64,000 bases of DNA. Source: Cycas panzhihuaensis. Its lineage: Eukaryota; Cycadophyta. Location: positions 141,553,741 through 141,617,740 of the forward strand of contig CM041465.1 of assembly GCA_023213395.1 (NCBI GenBank), read 5' to 3'. The translations under genes and the position numbers were made by a program. This document shows, piece after piece, positions 11,186-23,083 of this stretch; position 1 is the first letter of the stretch, and each line of letters opens with the position of its first letter. Below the pieces are notes generated by a model that searched no databases, was not told the origin of the DNA, and worked only from the letters and a program-made list of their open reading frames with translations.

Positions 11186-13685
11186 TTCATCTTTTAGATT
11201 ATTATATGACTTAGGATCCTAAGGCATTATCTATTCACGCCTTTCCCTAAATTATGCTTTAGAGTACACATTCTACAAGGTAATTTTACCAACATTTGCT
11301 ATCTTACAACATAAGTTAGAGAAGGTTTTATAGGCAAAAAGGAAAATATTTTCCATAATATAGGATTCTAGCATTCAATAATCACTACATAGATAACTCA
11401 AGTATGCACTTGATATCATGGTTTCTATTTTGATTTCATGCTCATATAAATATATAAACTAATATTTATCTATTATGTAATGATGTGTATATGCATTCAT
11501 AGCCTATGATGATAAATAACTTTAGTGGTGTGATAAAAGTGATGCACTAGCACTATGATATGACTACCCACCAATCAAACAAACTATTAAACTTGCTAAA
11601 TAAATGCATAAATACAACCTTAATGTAGGATCAAATATTTTCATAGAACTATAGACTCATGCAAAGATAACAATGATCATTTAATAAATAGATAAGCATA
11701 AAATAAAGCCACTCAAATGCTTTAAGATTATCATTTTACTCAATGCTAACCACATTCATAAACCATTCAACATACCAATGTAAATCAACAACATATCTAC
11801 ATTCTCTACAACAAATTTATACCATGCAACCACCATTATACCCTACTCCTCTCTTGCTTCAAATTAGAAATGTCAGAGTACTCATCATTAGTAATTATCC
11901 ATGTAGTCTCACAAGAATGACAAACTATCAAATTAGTGACTCATTGATAGGGATGGCCCGATATTAAATCTCTCATAAACTTGATTTTCTTAACACATAT
12001 AAATTTTGATTAATTACTTAATAGAGGTTTACATAATAATTCATAAGCTCCACCACCATTAATCAACCCCAAATAGCTAGCGTATTCCTTTACAAAGATA
12101 ATTTATCTATTATACCAAAAATATACCATAAACCCTCACCATATAGCATCCTCGTTACATGGTAAGGGGTACAATATAAGTGGTTCTCCTGACCACCTCA
12201 ACAATATTAACTTGGTGATTAATCCTACTTTAGAAGCCTTGTTCTAAAACTCTCGAGAAAACCTACATATACACTAGTTAATTATGCATATAAATAACTT
12301 TTAAATGATTTAAAATAGTGACAAACTTCTTTGAGATTTGAATATCCATAACACCTACATTTTGACTAGATTTATTTCAATGTTCAAGCACCAATATACT
12401 CTGAATACATGAACTAACATGTTTTTAGGAGCCTTACAAGCATGCTCTAGGCACATGCATTAACATACTTTAGGTACCCTATAAAAATATAGTTTAATAA
12501 CCTTTCCACCAACCTACTGATAGACTTCACCTTATATATAAGATAACCCTTCTCACTAGTCATATGAGGCATATATAAAATAAGTTCTAAATAAATATAA
12601 ATAGGTGGACATACTCATAGCCATACAATCTCTCCAAAATCAAGCAACATCTCTAATACCATGCTAAAATTACATGATTTGATATCATAGATGTATAATA
12701 CCAAACACATCAAGACAATACTAACTATATACATCAAAAAATAAGTAAAATATGTGCTAAAATATAATATAACCTTTTGTGAGAAATGTTCATATCTAAT
12801 TTGTATTATAAAAAAATAATATGTATTTATAATATATGCCACCTTATGGTTGTCAATCGTATACGAACCTTCTAGTCATCGTATGACTATTACATTAAGA
12901 AGTATATATGTCATAAACCCATAACATATATTAAAGGGGTACACACTAATCTCCTAGTCCAATATGAGATATTATCTAATCATTTCCATTTATCTTTCAC
13001 CTATTTTCATTATTTCTTTTAGCCAAAAAGGACTAATCCATGATTAAGGGAGGATTTAAAGTCACTTGGGTGATGAAAAATCATAATCAAAGCCTTTAAT
13101 ATATTTTGTATCATATTTTATACTTAGAAATTATGTTTTCTTAGATTAAAAGTAAATATTCTTTCTATATATTACCTTATTAAGTTGACATTTTAAGTAG
13201 TAGAGTGATTAAAGCATTTGCATTATAAGTAGCAAAGAAGGAAGGCGTTTCAGTTTCAATTTATTTTCTTTTTTATTTCACTTGTCTATTGGATAGGGGA
13301 AGTGCTACCCAAATCATATTAGGTATGCTACCATGTTGCTTATTGCAAAGTTAGTTTTAGATGTTATTTTTGTATTTGTATAAGTTATAATAAACTTTTT
13401 CTATTATAAGTTACTTTGGCAACAAAAGTACTACTAGGTTTTTAAGATTTCTCTAATGCCTAATGGGTAGAATTTGAGTGTTGTGTTATCTCATGTAATG
13501 AAAAGGAAGAATAAAAAGGCAAAAGATGTAAATTAGAGTATTTTGAATTAGGTAGAATTGCATCCCTCCTTTCATTAATTTTAATGCATAAGGTCATTAA
13601 AAATAGAGGCAAAGAAAAGAAGATTAAGGTCTTGTATTTGCTTAAAATTCTTGTATAAGCTCTAATAAGATACCTCTTTAGGACC
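11186..13685. other. AT-rich stretch without recognisable genes
   Basis: Some 2.5 kb with only short chance reading frames. By analogy with Tat-1, the right LTR of the old Tat element should begin soon after 11185, but there is no second copy in the window to prove it. No RNA gene, tandem repeat or conserved domain is seen. Confidence 0.4.
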
Positions 13686-14160
13686 TTTGCCTTGGCTCTA
13701 ACACCATGTTAAAATATAATAATGACTTATCTTATTGCACCAAAATGGAAGCTTTAACTAACATTAATGTATTTAGTCATATTTGGAAGCATCAATGGTC
13801 ATAAGATCATTCATCATTATAAAGGATAGTAAGGGCTATAAAAGAGTTAAACATATAACTATAAGTATGACATAATATTTAATATAGAAAATTCTTGATG
13901 GAAAAAACCACAAGAGAAGGATAGAGTTTAGCTCTCTCTCATTCTCTAAAATATGTTTTGATATGTGTATATATTTATAGATCTATTACCTTATATATAT
14001 CCAGTAAAATATAAAAATCTTATCAACCAATGATTATATACTAATACATCAACTACTTAGAACATATGTGAAAATTTTTACATCAACCAATCACAATTTT
14101 TGTATTAATTAAACATTACATCAACTTTTATGAAATTTAATACTTTAATAATCCCTTCAT
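13686..14160 (-). repeat. Candidate reverse-oriented copia LTR with primer site
   Basis: On the minus strand, bases 13708-13692 read TGGTGTTAGAGCCAA, close to the tRNA-iMet site TGGTATCAGAGCC. Immediately upstream on that strand is a sequence ending TTAACA. Read this way, an LTR would cover about 13709-14160 and start TGAAGGGATT on the minus strand. No partner LTR and no coding relic to its left were found, so this is a weak call based on one degenerate primer site. Confidence 0.35.
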
Positions 14161-14270
14161 CCCTTTTATTTTAAAAAGAAAAAGAAAAATAATTCTTATT
14201 ACATGTGTTTCTCATATTATGTGTTTGCTTATACTTATTCCCTCCTTTCTTCTTTCCTTTTCTATTTAAT

Positions 14271-14272
<2 letters not shown>

Positions 14273-14310
<38 letters not shown>

Positions 14311-14341
14311 TATATATATATATATATAGAAAGAGAGATAA

Positions 14342-14374
<33 letters not shown>

Positions 14375-14375
14375 A
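14273..14375. repeat. Compound microsatellite (TG)n-(TA)n-(GA)n
   Basis: About 36 bases of TG repeats, then about 14 bases of TA repeats, then GA repeats ending near 14374. Simple-sequence DNA without coding capacity. Confidence 0.95.
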
Positions 14376-16299
14376 TGTAGCCTATTGATAAAGAGTTATA
14401 CTTATTTAGAAACCTTAGGCATGAAATGGATTTATATACATCATTTTAAGTCCTTGAACCTACAAGTGAGAGGTGATGTATTAGTTAGGTATTTTTATTA
14501 TGTGTATAAAAAAATTACACTCTAAATATATTTTAAGAATGTGTTATTTTCTCTCTATTTATTTTAAAATTTGGATATCATATGATTAAAGGTAACGCTA
14601 GTTATACGAGTTAGATTTCATCACCAACTTAGATATTAGTCTTATACTTGATGCATGAACTAAGTCTCATCATGTTCTAAGTAGGGTTATGGTGGGAAAC
14701 TATGATGACTACATGTAGTTGAGACACTTAAATGAGTATCATATGCCATATTAAGAGTGGTTTCTTCTCATCTATATTCTCCCTTAGGTGTATTAGATTA
14801 TGTAGAGTTAGATACGAGCAATGTCTTATTCCCCACATATAATTAAGATGGAGATGGATACTAAGTTTCCATATGTCTAACTACAGAATTAGAGTCTATA
14901 ATTTTAAGTTCCTACTTCACATAGTTATTTCCTCTCAATAATTCTCCTCTTGCTATTTAAATTGAGTTGATATATGTGTCTATTAGTTAGATGAGATTAA
15001 TAAAGGTCATCATCTTTTATGGAGTAGATCATAAGGTAGAATTATAGGTGTAACATAACCCCACCTTTGCTTAATACTCTCTTCATGGAGATTGAGGAAT
15101 AGTACTAGTATAACTTAGGAATCATGAGAGAAAGGAAATTTCCTCCCCTAGGTAATACCAGTATTTCCTTTTTTTTTTCTACTTTATATTATTTTCTTTT
15201 TTTTTTTTCATTCATTTATTTCAATTTTTGCATTGGGTTGTAGCCTAAAGATAGATAACACTACTCAGTGGCTACCCAAGTACTTAACTAGAGACCATGT
15301 ACTAGGGGTATCTAAATATCATAGGGATCTATCATTCTAGCTAAGCGCATTATGGCTTTTCCACCCCTTATATAAAGGATTGGAGATAACACTCCTAAAC
15401 CAAGCCCTAGATAGAGCCTAACTACAAAAGCATGTCTCTATATACCTTTGAGTATATAAGAGGACCTCTTTAGGTCCTAAATCCTTCCTAGCATAGCAAA
15501 CTACTGGCTATTAAAGTCTTATAGTATAGTGATTAGCGGTTAGTATCACAAAGCTACCTACCCTAAACTTCTACATCATAAGTTTATTGGCAGGCCTGCA
15601 AGACCAAGCACACCTTGTCTAGTGGTTCGTATAGCACCTTTGATCTTACACCCTACTTTACCTACTCCATTTCCAAGTTAAAATCATAAGCCATATCATA
15701 TTACAATAATAATAATTCTATTTACTACCTAAATTTAGAACATATTAGTGCAATCAGTTTCTCAAAAAAAAAGGGAAAGAAAGAAAAGAAGAGAAAGAAA
15801 AAGGAAGAAAGAAAGAAAAAAGAAGAGGAATAAGAAAGAGAGAATAAATAAATAACTCCACTTAGTCACTCTTCATGGTGCAAGTTCATATCTAAAAACT
15901 ACCCATACAACTCATATACCTTACTTTGATCAACATGTTGTATTGGTCAATTTACACTAGGTTAGTTTGTGCAAGCAATTTTCATGCTTTTTAGTACCAG
16001 GATTACGAGTAGGCCCTACCACCTCAAACCCACCTTAAATCTTATATATCCCATTTAGAAGAGTTTTCAGTACCTCTTTAGTGGGTAAAACATCCTATAT
16101 ATATAATTTTTGGGGTCAACAAGCTATAAACACCCCACCTCCCCTATTTAACCCCTTCTTTCCCCTATAACAACTTCCTTGTTTTTACATCCCATTCTTT
16201 CTTGATTTATCCCACTTCATCTATTTCCCTTCTTTCTCATAATTCTCACTTCTTTATATCCCTTCTATAGGTCTATTGGAAAAAATACAAGGAGAGAAA
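14376..16299. other. Unannotated AT-rich region
   Basis: No domain is recognised on either strand. It contains T-rich runs at 15170-15212 and a purine-only-like tract of about 80 bases at 15763-15846 (AAAGAAAGAAAAG type). A small TA run is at 16096-16106. Confidence 0.5.
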
Positions 16300-16665
16300 A
16301 TTATGGAGTTAACGATGACTTGTCCCTCTTCAAATAAGAGGTCACCGATAAATTCGATGGCATGCCTACCAAATCAAATCTTAATGGCATTAAACAAGAG
16401 ATTTTAACATAAATCTAGTAGTTCTTGCAATTTCAACTATACAATATAGGAACTTCTAATACAACATGTAACTAGCCTCCCCTTCTTTAAGGAAGTAATG
16501 CACCTTTAGGAGGTTCTCCAACAAGGTAGTCCTTCTTTCACTATAAAATCAATATTCCTGCCTTTGATCTAGATGTGAATAAAGAGTGTACTCAGAGTTA
16601 GATTAACAAGTTAGAATCCTATTTCACACTTCACTTAATGTCTTATGTCCTGCACCTTTTTTGGA
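16300..16665 (+). pseudogene. Ty3/gypsy gag fragment
   Basis: The plus strand at about 16545-16650 reads K-I-N-I-P-A-F-D, then I-N-K-L-E-S-Y-F-T-L-H, interrupted by one stop. This fits the start of the Retrotrans_gag region of Ty3/gypsy elements (I-P-x-F-x-G...W-I-x-K-x-E-x-Y-F). The stretch upstream, with phased F-D-G-like readings, may be the gag leader. It breaks off near 16665, where reverse-oriented gypsy sequence takes over. Confidence 0.5.
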
Positions 16666-16669
16666 TCAA

Positions 16670-17063
16670 ATTTTTCCAGTGCCATCTTCATGTTTGTTGG
16701 GATTCCCTGTGATCTTATGTTCCTTCGCTGAAAAATGAATCCTTCTTTAAACCTACCTTCCTGGTTCCCTTGGTCTGCGTCTTAATATGAATCCTGATTT
16801 TGTTCTATTTTAGGTTGGGTTATTTCTTGCTTTTCTAACCTCACATTAAGGTTCTTGATCTGTTGTATGAGATCCTACATGGTATTGTCATGGTCTCTTG
16901 TTGCTCCTCTAATTCTCGGGATCTTAGCATTTTGCTTGGTGATCTAATCTTTCTAGATCTTAATTTTGTTTGGATCCTTCCAAAATTCCTAGGGTGCGAG
17001 GGCGGGTCAAAATTTGCTTCCCCCCGATCAAAAAATCTCCTTAAAATCCCGCTTCGAAACGAA
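16670..17063 (-). pseudogene. Reverse-oriented gypsy leader/gag start fragment
   Basis: Sequence just inside the primer site of a minus-strand LTR (17076-17640). In that orientation it reads as a Gln/Glu-rich stretch with R-L-E-K-Q-E-I-T-Q-like helices at 16800-16900, as in leaders and gag starts of plant chromoviruses. No diagnostic motif is present, so the assignment rests on its position after the primer site. Confidence 0.4.
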
Positions 17064-17640
17064 GCTCTGATATCACTTGTAATGGTTCTTTTACCAAAAA
17101 CGATAAAAGTATGATAGAACAGAGCTAAATTTCATAGATAATAGAATAGAATTGTCAATTTCATATATAAGAAGTACCAACATAAACATATAGTTCCATA
17201 TATAAACCAATTACAAGTGTTGAATTGGATGTCAAAAGAGTACAAATAGATGTTCAATAAGTACCAACACAACCTATAATAAACATTGAGCCCTTCGAGG
17301 TGGGGATCCTCCTCAGAAATGCAGCCCTAAGGCCAAAAATTTATAGTTGGCTAAAGGTTGAAAATAAGAAGGAACACTTCACAAATTGATGATTGAGGAT
17401 GACCTCAAAATCCCTATTTATAGGTGCTCAAATTGGGACATAATGAAGTCGGCCAAGGCAGGGAGAGGTGTGCCCAAAGTAACCATTAGAAGTCAACCAC
17501 AATAGTGCATAGAGGTTGGCGGACTCTCGAGGTCACTTCAAAGAGGATACTCAGATATCTGAAAGGAACTTCAAATTTAAAACTTACATATCCAAAAAAT
17601 GAGACAGGTAAATTAATTGAGTTACATGATTTAGGCAGGT
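17064..17640 (-). repeat. Reverse-oriented gypsy LTR with primer site and TATA box
   Basis: On the minus strand, TGATATCAGAGC (17075-17064) resembles the tRNA-iMet primer site. Upstream of it on that strand lies an LTR-like stretch with a clear TATA box, CCTATAAATAG, at 17424-17414, leaving about 340 bases of R-U5, a usual layout. The outer border near 17640 is estimated from where copia coding sequence of the opposite orientation begins. No second LTR was found, so the rest of this element is missing or outside recognition. Confidence 0.5.
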
Positions 17641-17649
17641 AGGAGAAGA

Positions 17650-18091
17650 GGAAAAAAGAAAGTCAACCAGTGGGTATTATTTTTTCGTTAGGTTAGCTGT
17701 AGTATCCTAGAGCAACAAATGACAACCAACAGTTGCCTTGTCTTCTACAAAAGTAAAATATAAGTCTCTGATCGATTGCATCCTATGAAGCAGTATGGTT
17801 AAAACAACTACTAATAGATTTAAATTAGCAACAATAAGAATCAATGACACTTTTCTGTGACAACCAGAGTGTAATAAAATTGACCAAGAATCCAATCTTC
17901 CATGCATGAACCAAGCATATTAAAGTACATCATCATTTCATATGGAAAAAAGTACAGGACAAGGAGATAGACCTAATACATTGCATGACAAATGAACAAC
18001 TTGTAGAATTCTTACAAAACCTCTTAGCAAAGAGAAGTTTCAATTTCTTAAAAGTAGGTGTGGTGTAAATAGATAAAACATTAAGAGAGAG
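17650..18091 (+). pseudogene. Copia-B RNase H relic
   Basis: Plus-strand copia RNase H C-terminal half. It reads TVALSSTKVKYKSL around 17728-17770, D-N-Q-S-V-I-K-L near 17860, then N-P-I-F-H-A and T-K-H-I-K-V-H-H-H-F-I near 17900-17940, and ends with the usual L-x-K-R-S-F-N-F-L. It is followed by the purine tract ATTAAGAGAGAG and an LTR. The 5' part of the element is absent. The overlapping minus-strand reading frame at 17707-17907 is a shadow. Confidence 0.75.
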
Positions 18092-18286
18092 TGTTAGAAA
18101 GTAATGTTTTATCTAGGATATTATGAGGGTCATGTGTAAAACCCATCTTCTATTAATAAAGATAAGTGTCAGACAAGTGGCACATCTACACTGAATGGTT
18201 ACAAACAACTGATGTATATATATATGGAGAAAGCCTTTCTCACATAATTAATGAATTCCATCTTCATTTATTGAAGGTTTCTTACA
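18092..18286 (+). repeat. Copia-B right LTR
   Basis: Starts TGTTAGAAAGTAATG after the purine tract and ends TTCTTACA. It contains a TATATATATGG box at about 18213 and is about 195 bp, short but within the copia range. No partner is in the window. Confidence 0.6.
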
Positions 18287-18678
18287 GGAATGGTGTCTAG
18301 GTTTATAGCAATGCCAAAACAAAGCCACTAGAAAACTGTAAAGAGGATCCTCAAATACTTGAAGGGAACAATTCAATATGGGCTTGAATTCAAGCATAAT
18401 GATAATTTCAAGTTAATATGATTAATAGATTCTAATTGGGTCAAATGTACAGATAACAGAAGGTCAACTTTTAGATACTATTTTAGTTTGGGTTTAACTA
18501 CCATTACTTGGGGCAATAAAAAATAATCAAATGTTGCTTTGTCCTCAACTAAAGCAAAGTACAAGGCTATAGTTGTAGCTACTACTGAAGCCATTTGGCC
18601 ATGATAGATTATGCATGACATGAAACTGCCCCAATTAGAACCAACTATTTTGTACCATGATAATCAGAGTACATTGAA
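18287..18678 (+). pseudogene. Copia-C RNase H relic, first half
   Basis: Copia connection and RNase H region: V-K-R-I-L-K-Y-L-K-G-T at about 18337-18370, L-I-D-S-N-W near 18423, R-R-S-T-F-R-Y, NVALSSTKAKYKAI near 18530-18570 and D-N-Q-S-T-L at 18660-18676. It stops at the left end of the 18679-22516 element and continues at 22522 in the same frame, which proves the nested insertion. Stops are present (for example at the Trp near 18600). Confidence 0.82.
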
Positions 18679-19123
18679 TGTAGCATTCCCCAATGAAAGG
18701 AAGTCTATTATTAGGAGGATTAAAGAAAGAATCATTTAATATATTTCATTATGAAGTCAATTTTTTAGAGAGAGAGTTATTTAAGAGAGAAATAAAGGCT
18801 ATAAATAGGAAAGCCTTGATCATTTGTAAACAAATCTTTGAGAATTTATTATTACTTGGGATAACGGCCTCACACCATGAGGGCCTTATGCCTATTTAGA
18901 GACTACTCTTGCCTCGAAGAGGGTTACTTCACTACTAGACATTGTATTAGGTTCTATTATTCTACTATTATTTATCACTTCAATTTCTATTGTTATTTTA
19001 TCAATGCATGGATGGATGAACTATGTTTGTTGAATGATATTTTATGAAGAATTTTTGCTGTAAATGTATGCTATCTACTGAAAAATATAATCTGTCTCTT
19101 GTTTGAGGTTTGGGCATACTACA
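18679..19123 (+). repeat. Left LTR of the gag-only element
   Basis: TGTAGCATTCCC...ATACTACA, repeated at 22000-22516. It contains a TATA-type box GCTATAAATAGG at about 18798-18810, suitable as the LTR promoter. Confidence 0.9.
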
Positions 19124-19125
19124 AC

Positions 19126-19137
19126 TGGTATTAGAGC
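19126..19137 (+). other. Primer binding site of the gag-only element
   Basis: TGGTATTAGAGC two bases after the LTR end. It differs at one base from the tRNA-iMet-type site TGGTATCAGAGC. Confidence 0.8.
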
Positions 19138-20335
19138 AAAGAGCATATTGCAAGGTAATCTATGGAAGGGGGAAAATCTCAACAGGCATTTGAAGATTTA
19201 GCAGCTCATCGATTTCAATGAAGTGGTTTTAGTCTATGCACAAGTGGGCCATTTGAACCATGGGTAAATTAGAAATGTGTTGCCTAAAATTTTTGACCAT
19301 TGACAATGACATCTAATGTATTTGTATGAAGCGTCCACATTGAGGGCATGCTCGTCTATTATTGTCGAGGATCATCGCAACTTAAAGAAGTCACCTTACC
19401 TCCAATTTCATATTGTTCGACTATCTTTTTCGTGGACTGACACATAGTGTTTTGATTGAAGAAGGAAGGAATCTAGATATAAGTGAGAGATTGTAATATT
19501 CTAGCAATCTAGGGTTGATATCTGGCCCAAGATCAATACACAACGATAGCAAGGAGCTCATGTGAGGTCACCAGGATGAGGAGGAGGTCATGTGAGATCA
19601 AGGATGAGGAGCATTACACTGCAAGGAGATTAATCTAGTTGACTACAATCAATGTGGGAGTGTGGTTATCTCATCATATATCATAATCGAGCACCTATAC
19701 CCTTGTACAACATGGGAGAGTTGAATGAAATTTCTACCAGACTCGAGGTGCAAACACTATAGATTAAGTACATCATTAGGGCATCGATATAAGGGGTATT
19801 AGATGGGCGATTCTTGAGAACAGAGGGGATATGTAGTTATAGGTCATAGAGGAAGCACAGGACGAACATTTGAGAAGTCCAGGATATAGTGCCACAGAAG
19901 ATAAACTTTTGAGAGGATGCTTGTCCTAGTGACACAAGCATCCAGCAAAGAAAAAAAAAAATAGTGATGTTGAAAGTCTGAATAAAACTTTATTTTCCTA
20001 AAGTTTTATCACATTTAGTTACATTGGAAAAGTCATTAGAGTTCACAACCTTTTTGTTATCAGGTGGTCACATACTAACCCTAGGTGATTAGGGGCTAAG
20101 CCCTACAAGGGGCTAATAAAATTCCTTTTTTTTTTAAGTTGACTTTTCAAACAAGGTACCTAGATGTTTTCATCCATAACTTGGGCTACAAGTACCCGGA
20201 TCTACATGCCACTTGAACTATTGGAATCTCAGTTTAGAGATGATCGATTCAAGTGGTCATATGTGATAGTCTTGACCATCACACGATATAGATTTTAATC
20301 ATTGAATTGTAGCCTTCATTGACAAAGAAAAAAAC

Positions 20336-20980
20336 TGAAGACAGATTTTTTTAATTTGGAGGAATATGATGACCTAAGAAAATGGCTAGAAATGATCGAG
20401 ATCAATCATGAATTCATGTTTGATACAAAATTCAAAGAGTATGGACCAATTTAAGAATGTTTACTAAAAGGAAGAGCTCATGATTGGTTCATTAATTGGA
20501 CTAAAGAAGTATTCATATTTTCCCATTGGTGTCGGTTTCAATATGCATGTATCAGAGCTTTCAAGCAATAGAAACAAGGGTAAAATTCAAGCAGAGGGAA
20601 TACTTTGACACCCACAAACCCATGAGTAGGGTGAGGATGCCAAGGTATTAAAGCAACTAGTCAAAGGGACAAATGCAGAAGAAGAACAAGCGAATATATA
20701 GGAGATCATTGAGACCTTATAGGAATATGAACAAGAATTAGTTCAAAGTGAACACCATAACTATGTAAAAGACACACATTGGGCACAATTAATCACCTAG
20801 TAGAACAATTTGGCGAAAGGCAAGTTGAGACTAAGGAAGATATCTAAGGAGAAGTTGCACAGGAGCAACACAAAAATGTGGAAGAGCAAGAGAGAGAACA
20901 ACTGGTGGATGTAAAAGAATCTGAAGAAGAAACTTAGTGACCCACATGCAAACCTAATAAGGTACTCAAGGTAGCTCTCA
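20336..20980 (+). pseudogene. Gag-like remnant in the gag-only element
   Basis: Bases 20361-20575 read, with one stop, as D-L-R-K-W-L-E-M, then L-L-K-G-R-A-H-D-W-F-I-N-W-T-K and F-S-H-W-x-R-F. This matches the Retrotrans_gag core of plant elements (L-x-G-x-A-x-x-W-F followed by W-x-x-F). A long highly charged Glu/Lys-rich tail follows to about 20980, like the coiled region after gag in plant retroelements. The family is likely Ty3/gypsy by this core, but the call rests on one short motif block. Confidence 0.6.
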
Positions 20981-21999
20981 ATCATGTGCTGCACATGCAT
21001 ATTTTGTTTGAAAGCTTTTGTTGTCCTCTCATTTCCAAACTTAGTGGTAGTAGAGGCACTTTTTTCTCCCCTTTCCATAGCCAACCAAAACACAAAATCC
21101 CTTAACTCCCACTTCATTGTAGGACAAATCCCAATTCCCTTATACAACCCTAGTTTAATGTCATCCTTACACACTTTTCCCCCCCTAGAAATTTCCCTCA
21201 TCAAGCTATTCTAAACCATACATTATCATTTTGTCAGGTTTCATCGCATAGTACAATGATTGCCCCCTACAAAACCCCATTTGGTCCATCCCAACCCCCA
21301 TCATCTCCATACTACCAATATTATTTTTTTTATTAATCTATCATTTTCTCTAAATACCATTCATAAACCCCTATTAAAGTCCTTTTTTTATAAAAGACGT
21401 CTATAAAAAATCCCTCATCTATCTTTTTCCCTAATGAATTCTTGTGGTCAAACAAACATTGCACAAATTCTCATCCAAGTCAAAATCCAAAGTTCATCCT
21501 TTCTTTCTATACCTTTAAAGTTGTGGTTGATCACCATTCAAAATCTCACTTCTTCCATTTCTTTTTTCACTAAGCAATCACCAATTCAATATCCTTATGA
21601 TCAATTCTTTTACCAACTTTCCAAATTCCATCATAACATTCCCCACAAAAATTCTTAGTATTCTAATCACCTATCATTCTATAAGCCATCCCTTCTACGG
21701 ATAAAATGTGCAAACACAAAGCAAGATTAGGACAAGGCATCTGACGCACCTCATAGGTCCCAAGATCCCTTCAATATAGGACAAGATACAACATGTACCT
21801 GGCCCCAGGAACAAGCATCAGTGAATTCAAGATGCTTATTAGCAAAGTTCTATAAAAGGCACAAAATTGAACCTAATCTTTATGACAGATAGGATTTAGT
21901 AAGTGGTGGTTGTAAACTCAGGTCAAAACAGGACCAAACCAAGCTACAAGAAATTCCTAATACTTTGAGGGCAAAGTATTAGTTTAAGGGGAGGGGAAT
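20981..21999 (+). other. Pyrimidine-rich interior of the gag-only element
   Basis: C/T-rich sequence (especially 21030-21670, many CCC and TTTC runs). Short open frames on both strands here look like by-products of base composition. It ends in the purine tract before the right LTR. Confidence 0.5.
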
Positions 22000-22516
22000 T
22001 GTAGCGTTCCCAAATGAAGAGGAAGTCAATTTTTATATAGGGAATTATTATTCAATACATTTATTAGTAAGTTGGTTTTAGGAGGATTAAGGAAGGAATC
22101 ATTTAATATATTTCATTATGAAGACATTTTTTTTTAGAGAGAGTTAGGAGTTATTTAAGAGAGAAATAAAGGCTATAAATAGGAAAGCCTTGATCATTTG
22201 TAAACAAATCTTGGAGAATTTATTATTACTTGGAATAATAGCCTCATGCAATTAGGGCCTTGTGCCTATTTGGGGGACTGATCTCACCTCAAAGAGGATT
22301 ACTTCATAATTTGACATTGTATCAGGCTCTATTGTTCTGCTATTATTTATTACTTCAATTTCTGTTGTTATTTTATTAATTCATGGATGTTATACTACAT
22401 GGATGGTTGAACTATGTCTTTTGAATAATATTTTATGAAAAATTATTGTTGTAAATGTATGCTATCTGCTGGAAAATATTATCTCTATCTATAGTTTGAG
22501 GTTTAGGCCCCCTACA
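22000..22516 (+). repeat. Right LTR of the gag-only element
   Basis: TGTAGCGTTCCC...CCCCTACA. About 70 bases longer than the left copy, mainly through extra sequence near 22030-22080, where the left copy has a deletion, and a short insertion near 22385. Followed by target duplication TTGAA. Confidence 0.9.
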
Positions 22517-22521
22517 TTGAA

Positions 22522-22739
22522 GATTGAAAAGAATCTTGTGTTCCATGATCACACCAAACATATTGAGCTACACCATCACTTTATTCATGAATTGATTCAG
22601 AACGTTATGATTGAGATGGTGTATAGGCCAACATAAGAATAGTTAGTTAACATCTTTACCAAACCATTGGCATGTGATAGATTCCAGACTTTCGAGATGG
22701 TTAGGTGTTAGAGTAAATGAAATAAACATTAAGGGGGGG
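22522..22739 (+). pseudogene. Copia-C RNase H relic, second half
   Basis: Continues the reading from 18673: K-N-L-V-F-H-D-H, T-K-H-I-E-L-H-H-H-F-I-H-E near 22550-22590, then L-V-N-I-F-T-K-P-L. This is the standard C-terminus of copia RNase H. A purine tract, ATTAAGGGGGGG, ends at 22739. Confidence 0.82.
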
Positions 22740-23083
22740 TGTTGACATTTAATGTGTATTATGGCTTATACTTTAGGTTATGAGCCTCCCCTTTAATCTT
22801 TGTATTTAATTAGTTGTTAGCTTTTTAATATTATGTGAGTTGGTGAGTTATTGGGGGTTACACTTTCACCTCACATGTGTCGATCCTTTTGGAATCAACA
22901 TTATAATTAGGTTTGTACTTGAGCACATATTGTGCATTGTAACAAAGTTAATGAGAGAAGTTTATGAGGTTGATATTTATGTCATTTTGTGAAAATAATT
23001 TGCATTAGGTAATTAAGTTAATCCACTCATTTAGGTTCTTCATCCATCTTAGTTTTGAATTTCTACACAAACACTACACAATA
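22740..23083 (+). repeat. Copia-C right LTR
   Basis: Begins TGTTGACATTTAATG directly after the purine tract and ends near ACACTACACA. There is no second copy in the window. The right end is set at the last CA before chromovirus gag-like sequence begins and is approximate. Confidence 0.65.

Larger units (their letters stand above)
18679..22516 (+). mobile_element. Gag-only non-autonomous LTR element (TR-GAG-like)
   Basis: A 3.8-kb element with LTRs of 445 and 517 bp, a primer site, a gag-like remnant, a purine tract (AAGGGGAGGGGAAT, 21986-21999) and a perfect 5-bp target duplication TTGAA (18674-18678 and 22517-22521). The host reading frame (Copia-C RNase H) continues across it. The interior of 2.9 kb shows no protease, RT or integrase, so it would have needed enzymes from a partner element. 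Such gag-only elements are known in plants as TR-GAG. Confidence 0.85.

Noticed and set aside
12615-12842. 75-codon minus-strand frame rich in Ile, Tyr and Phe, looking like a membrane protein
   Set aside because: Composition is that expected of AT-rich DNA; no start context or homology.
16863-17114. 83-codon plus-strand frame
   Set aside because: Lies opposite to the primer site and leader of a reverse-oriented gypsy LTR and has no motif.
20797-21214. Overlapping frames of 135 (minus) and 76 (plus) codons inside the gag-only element
   Set aside because: No family motif, pyrimidine-skewed DNA, and the charged tail of gag crosses the region in another frame.
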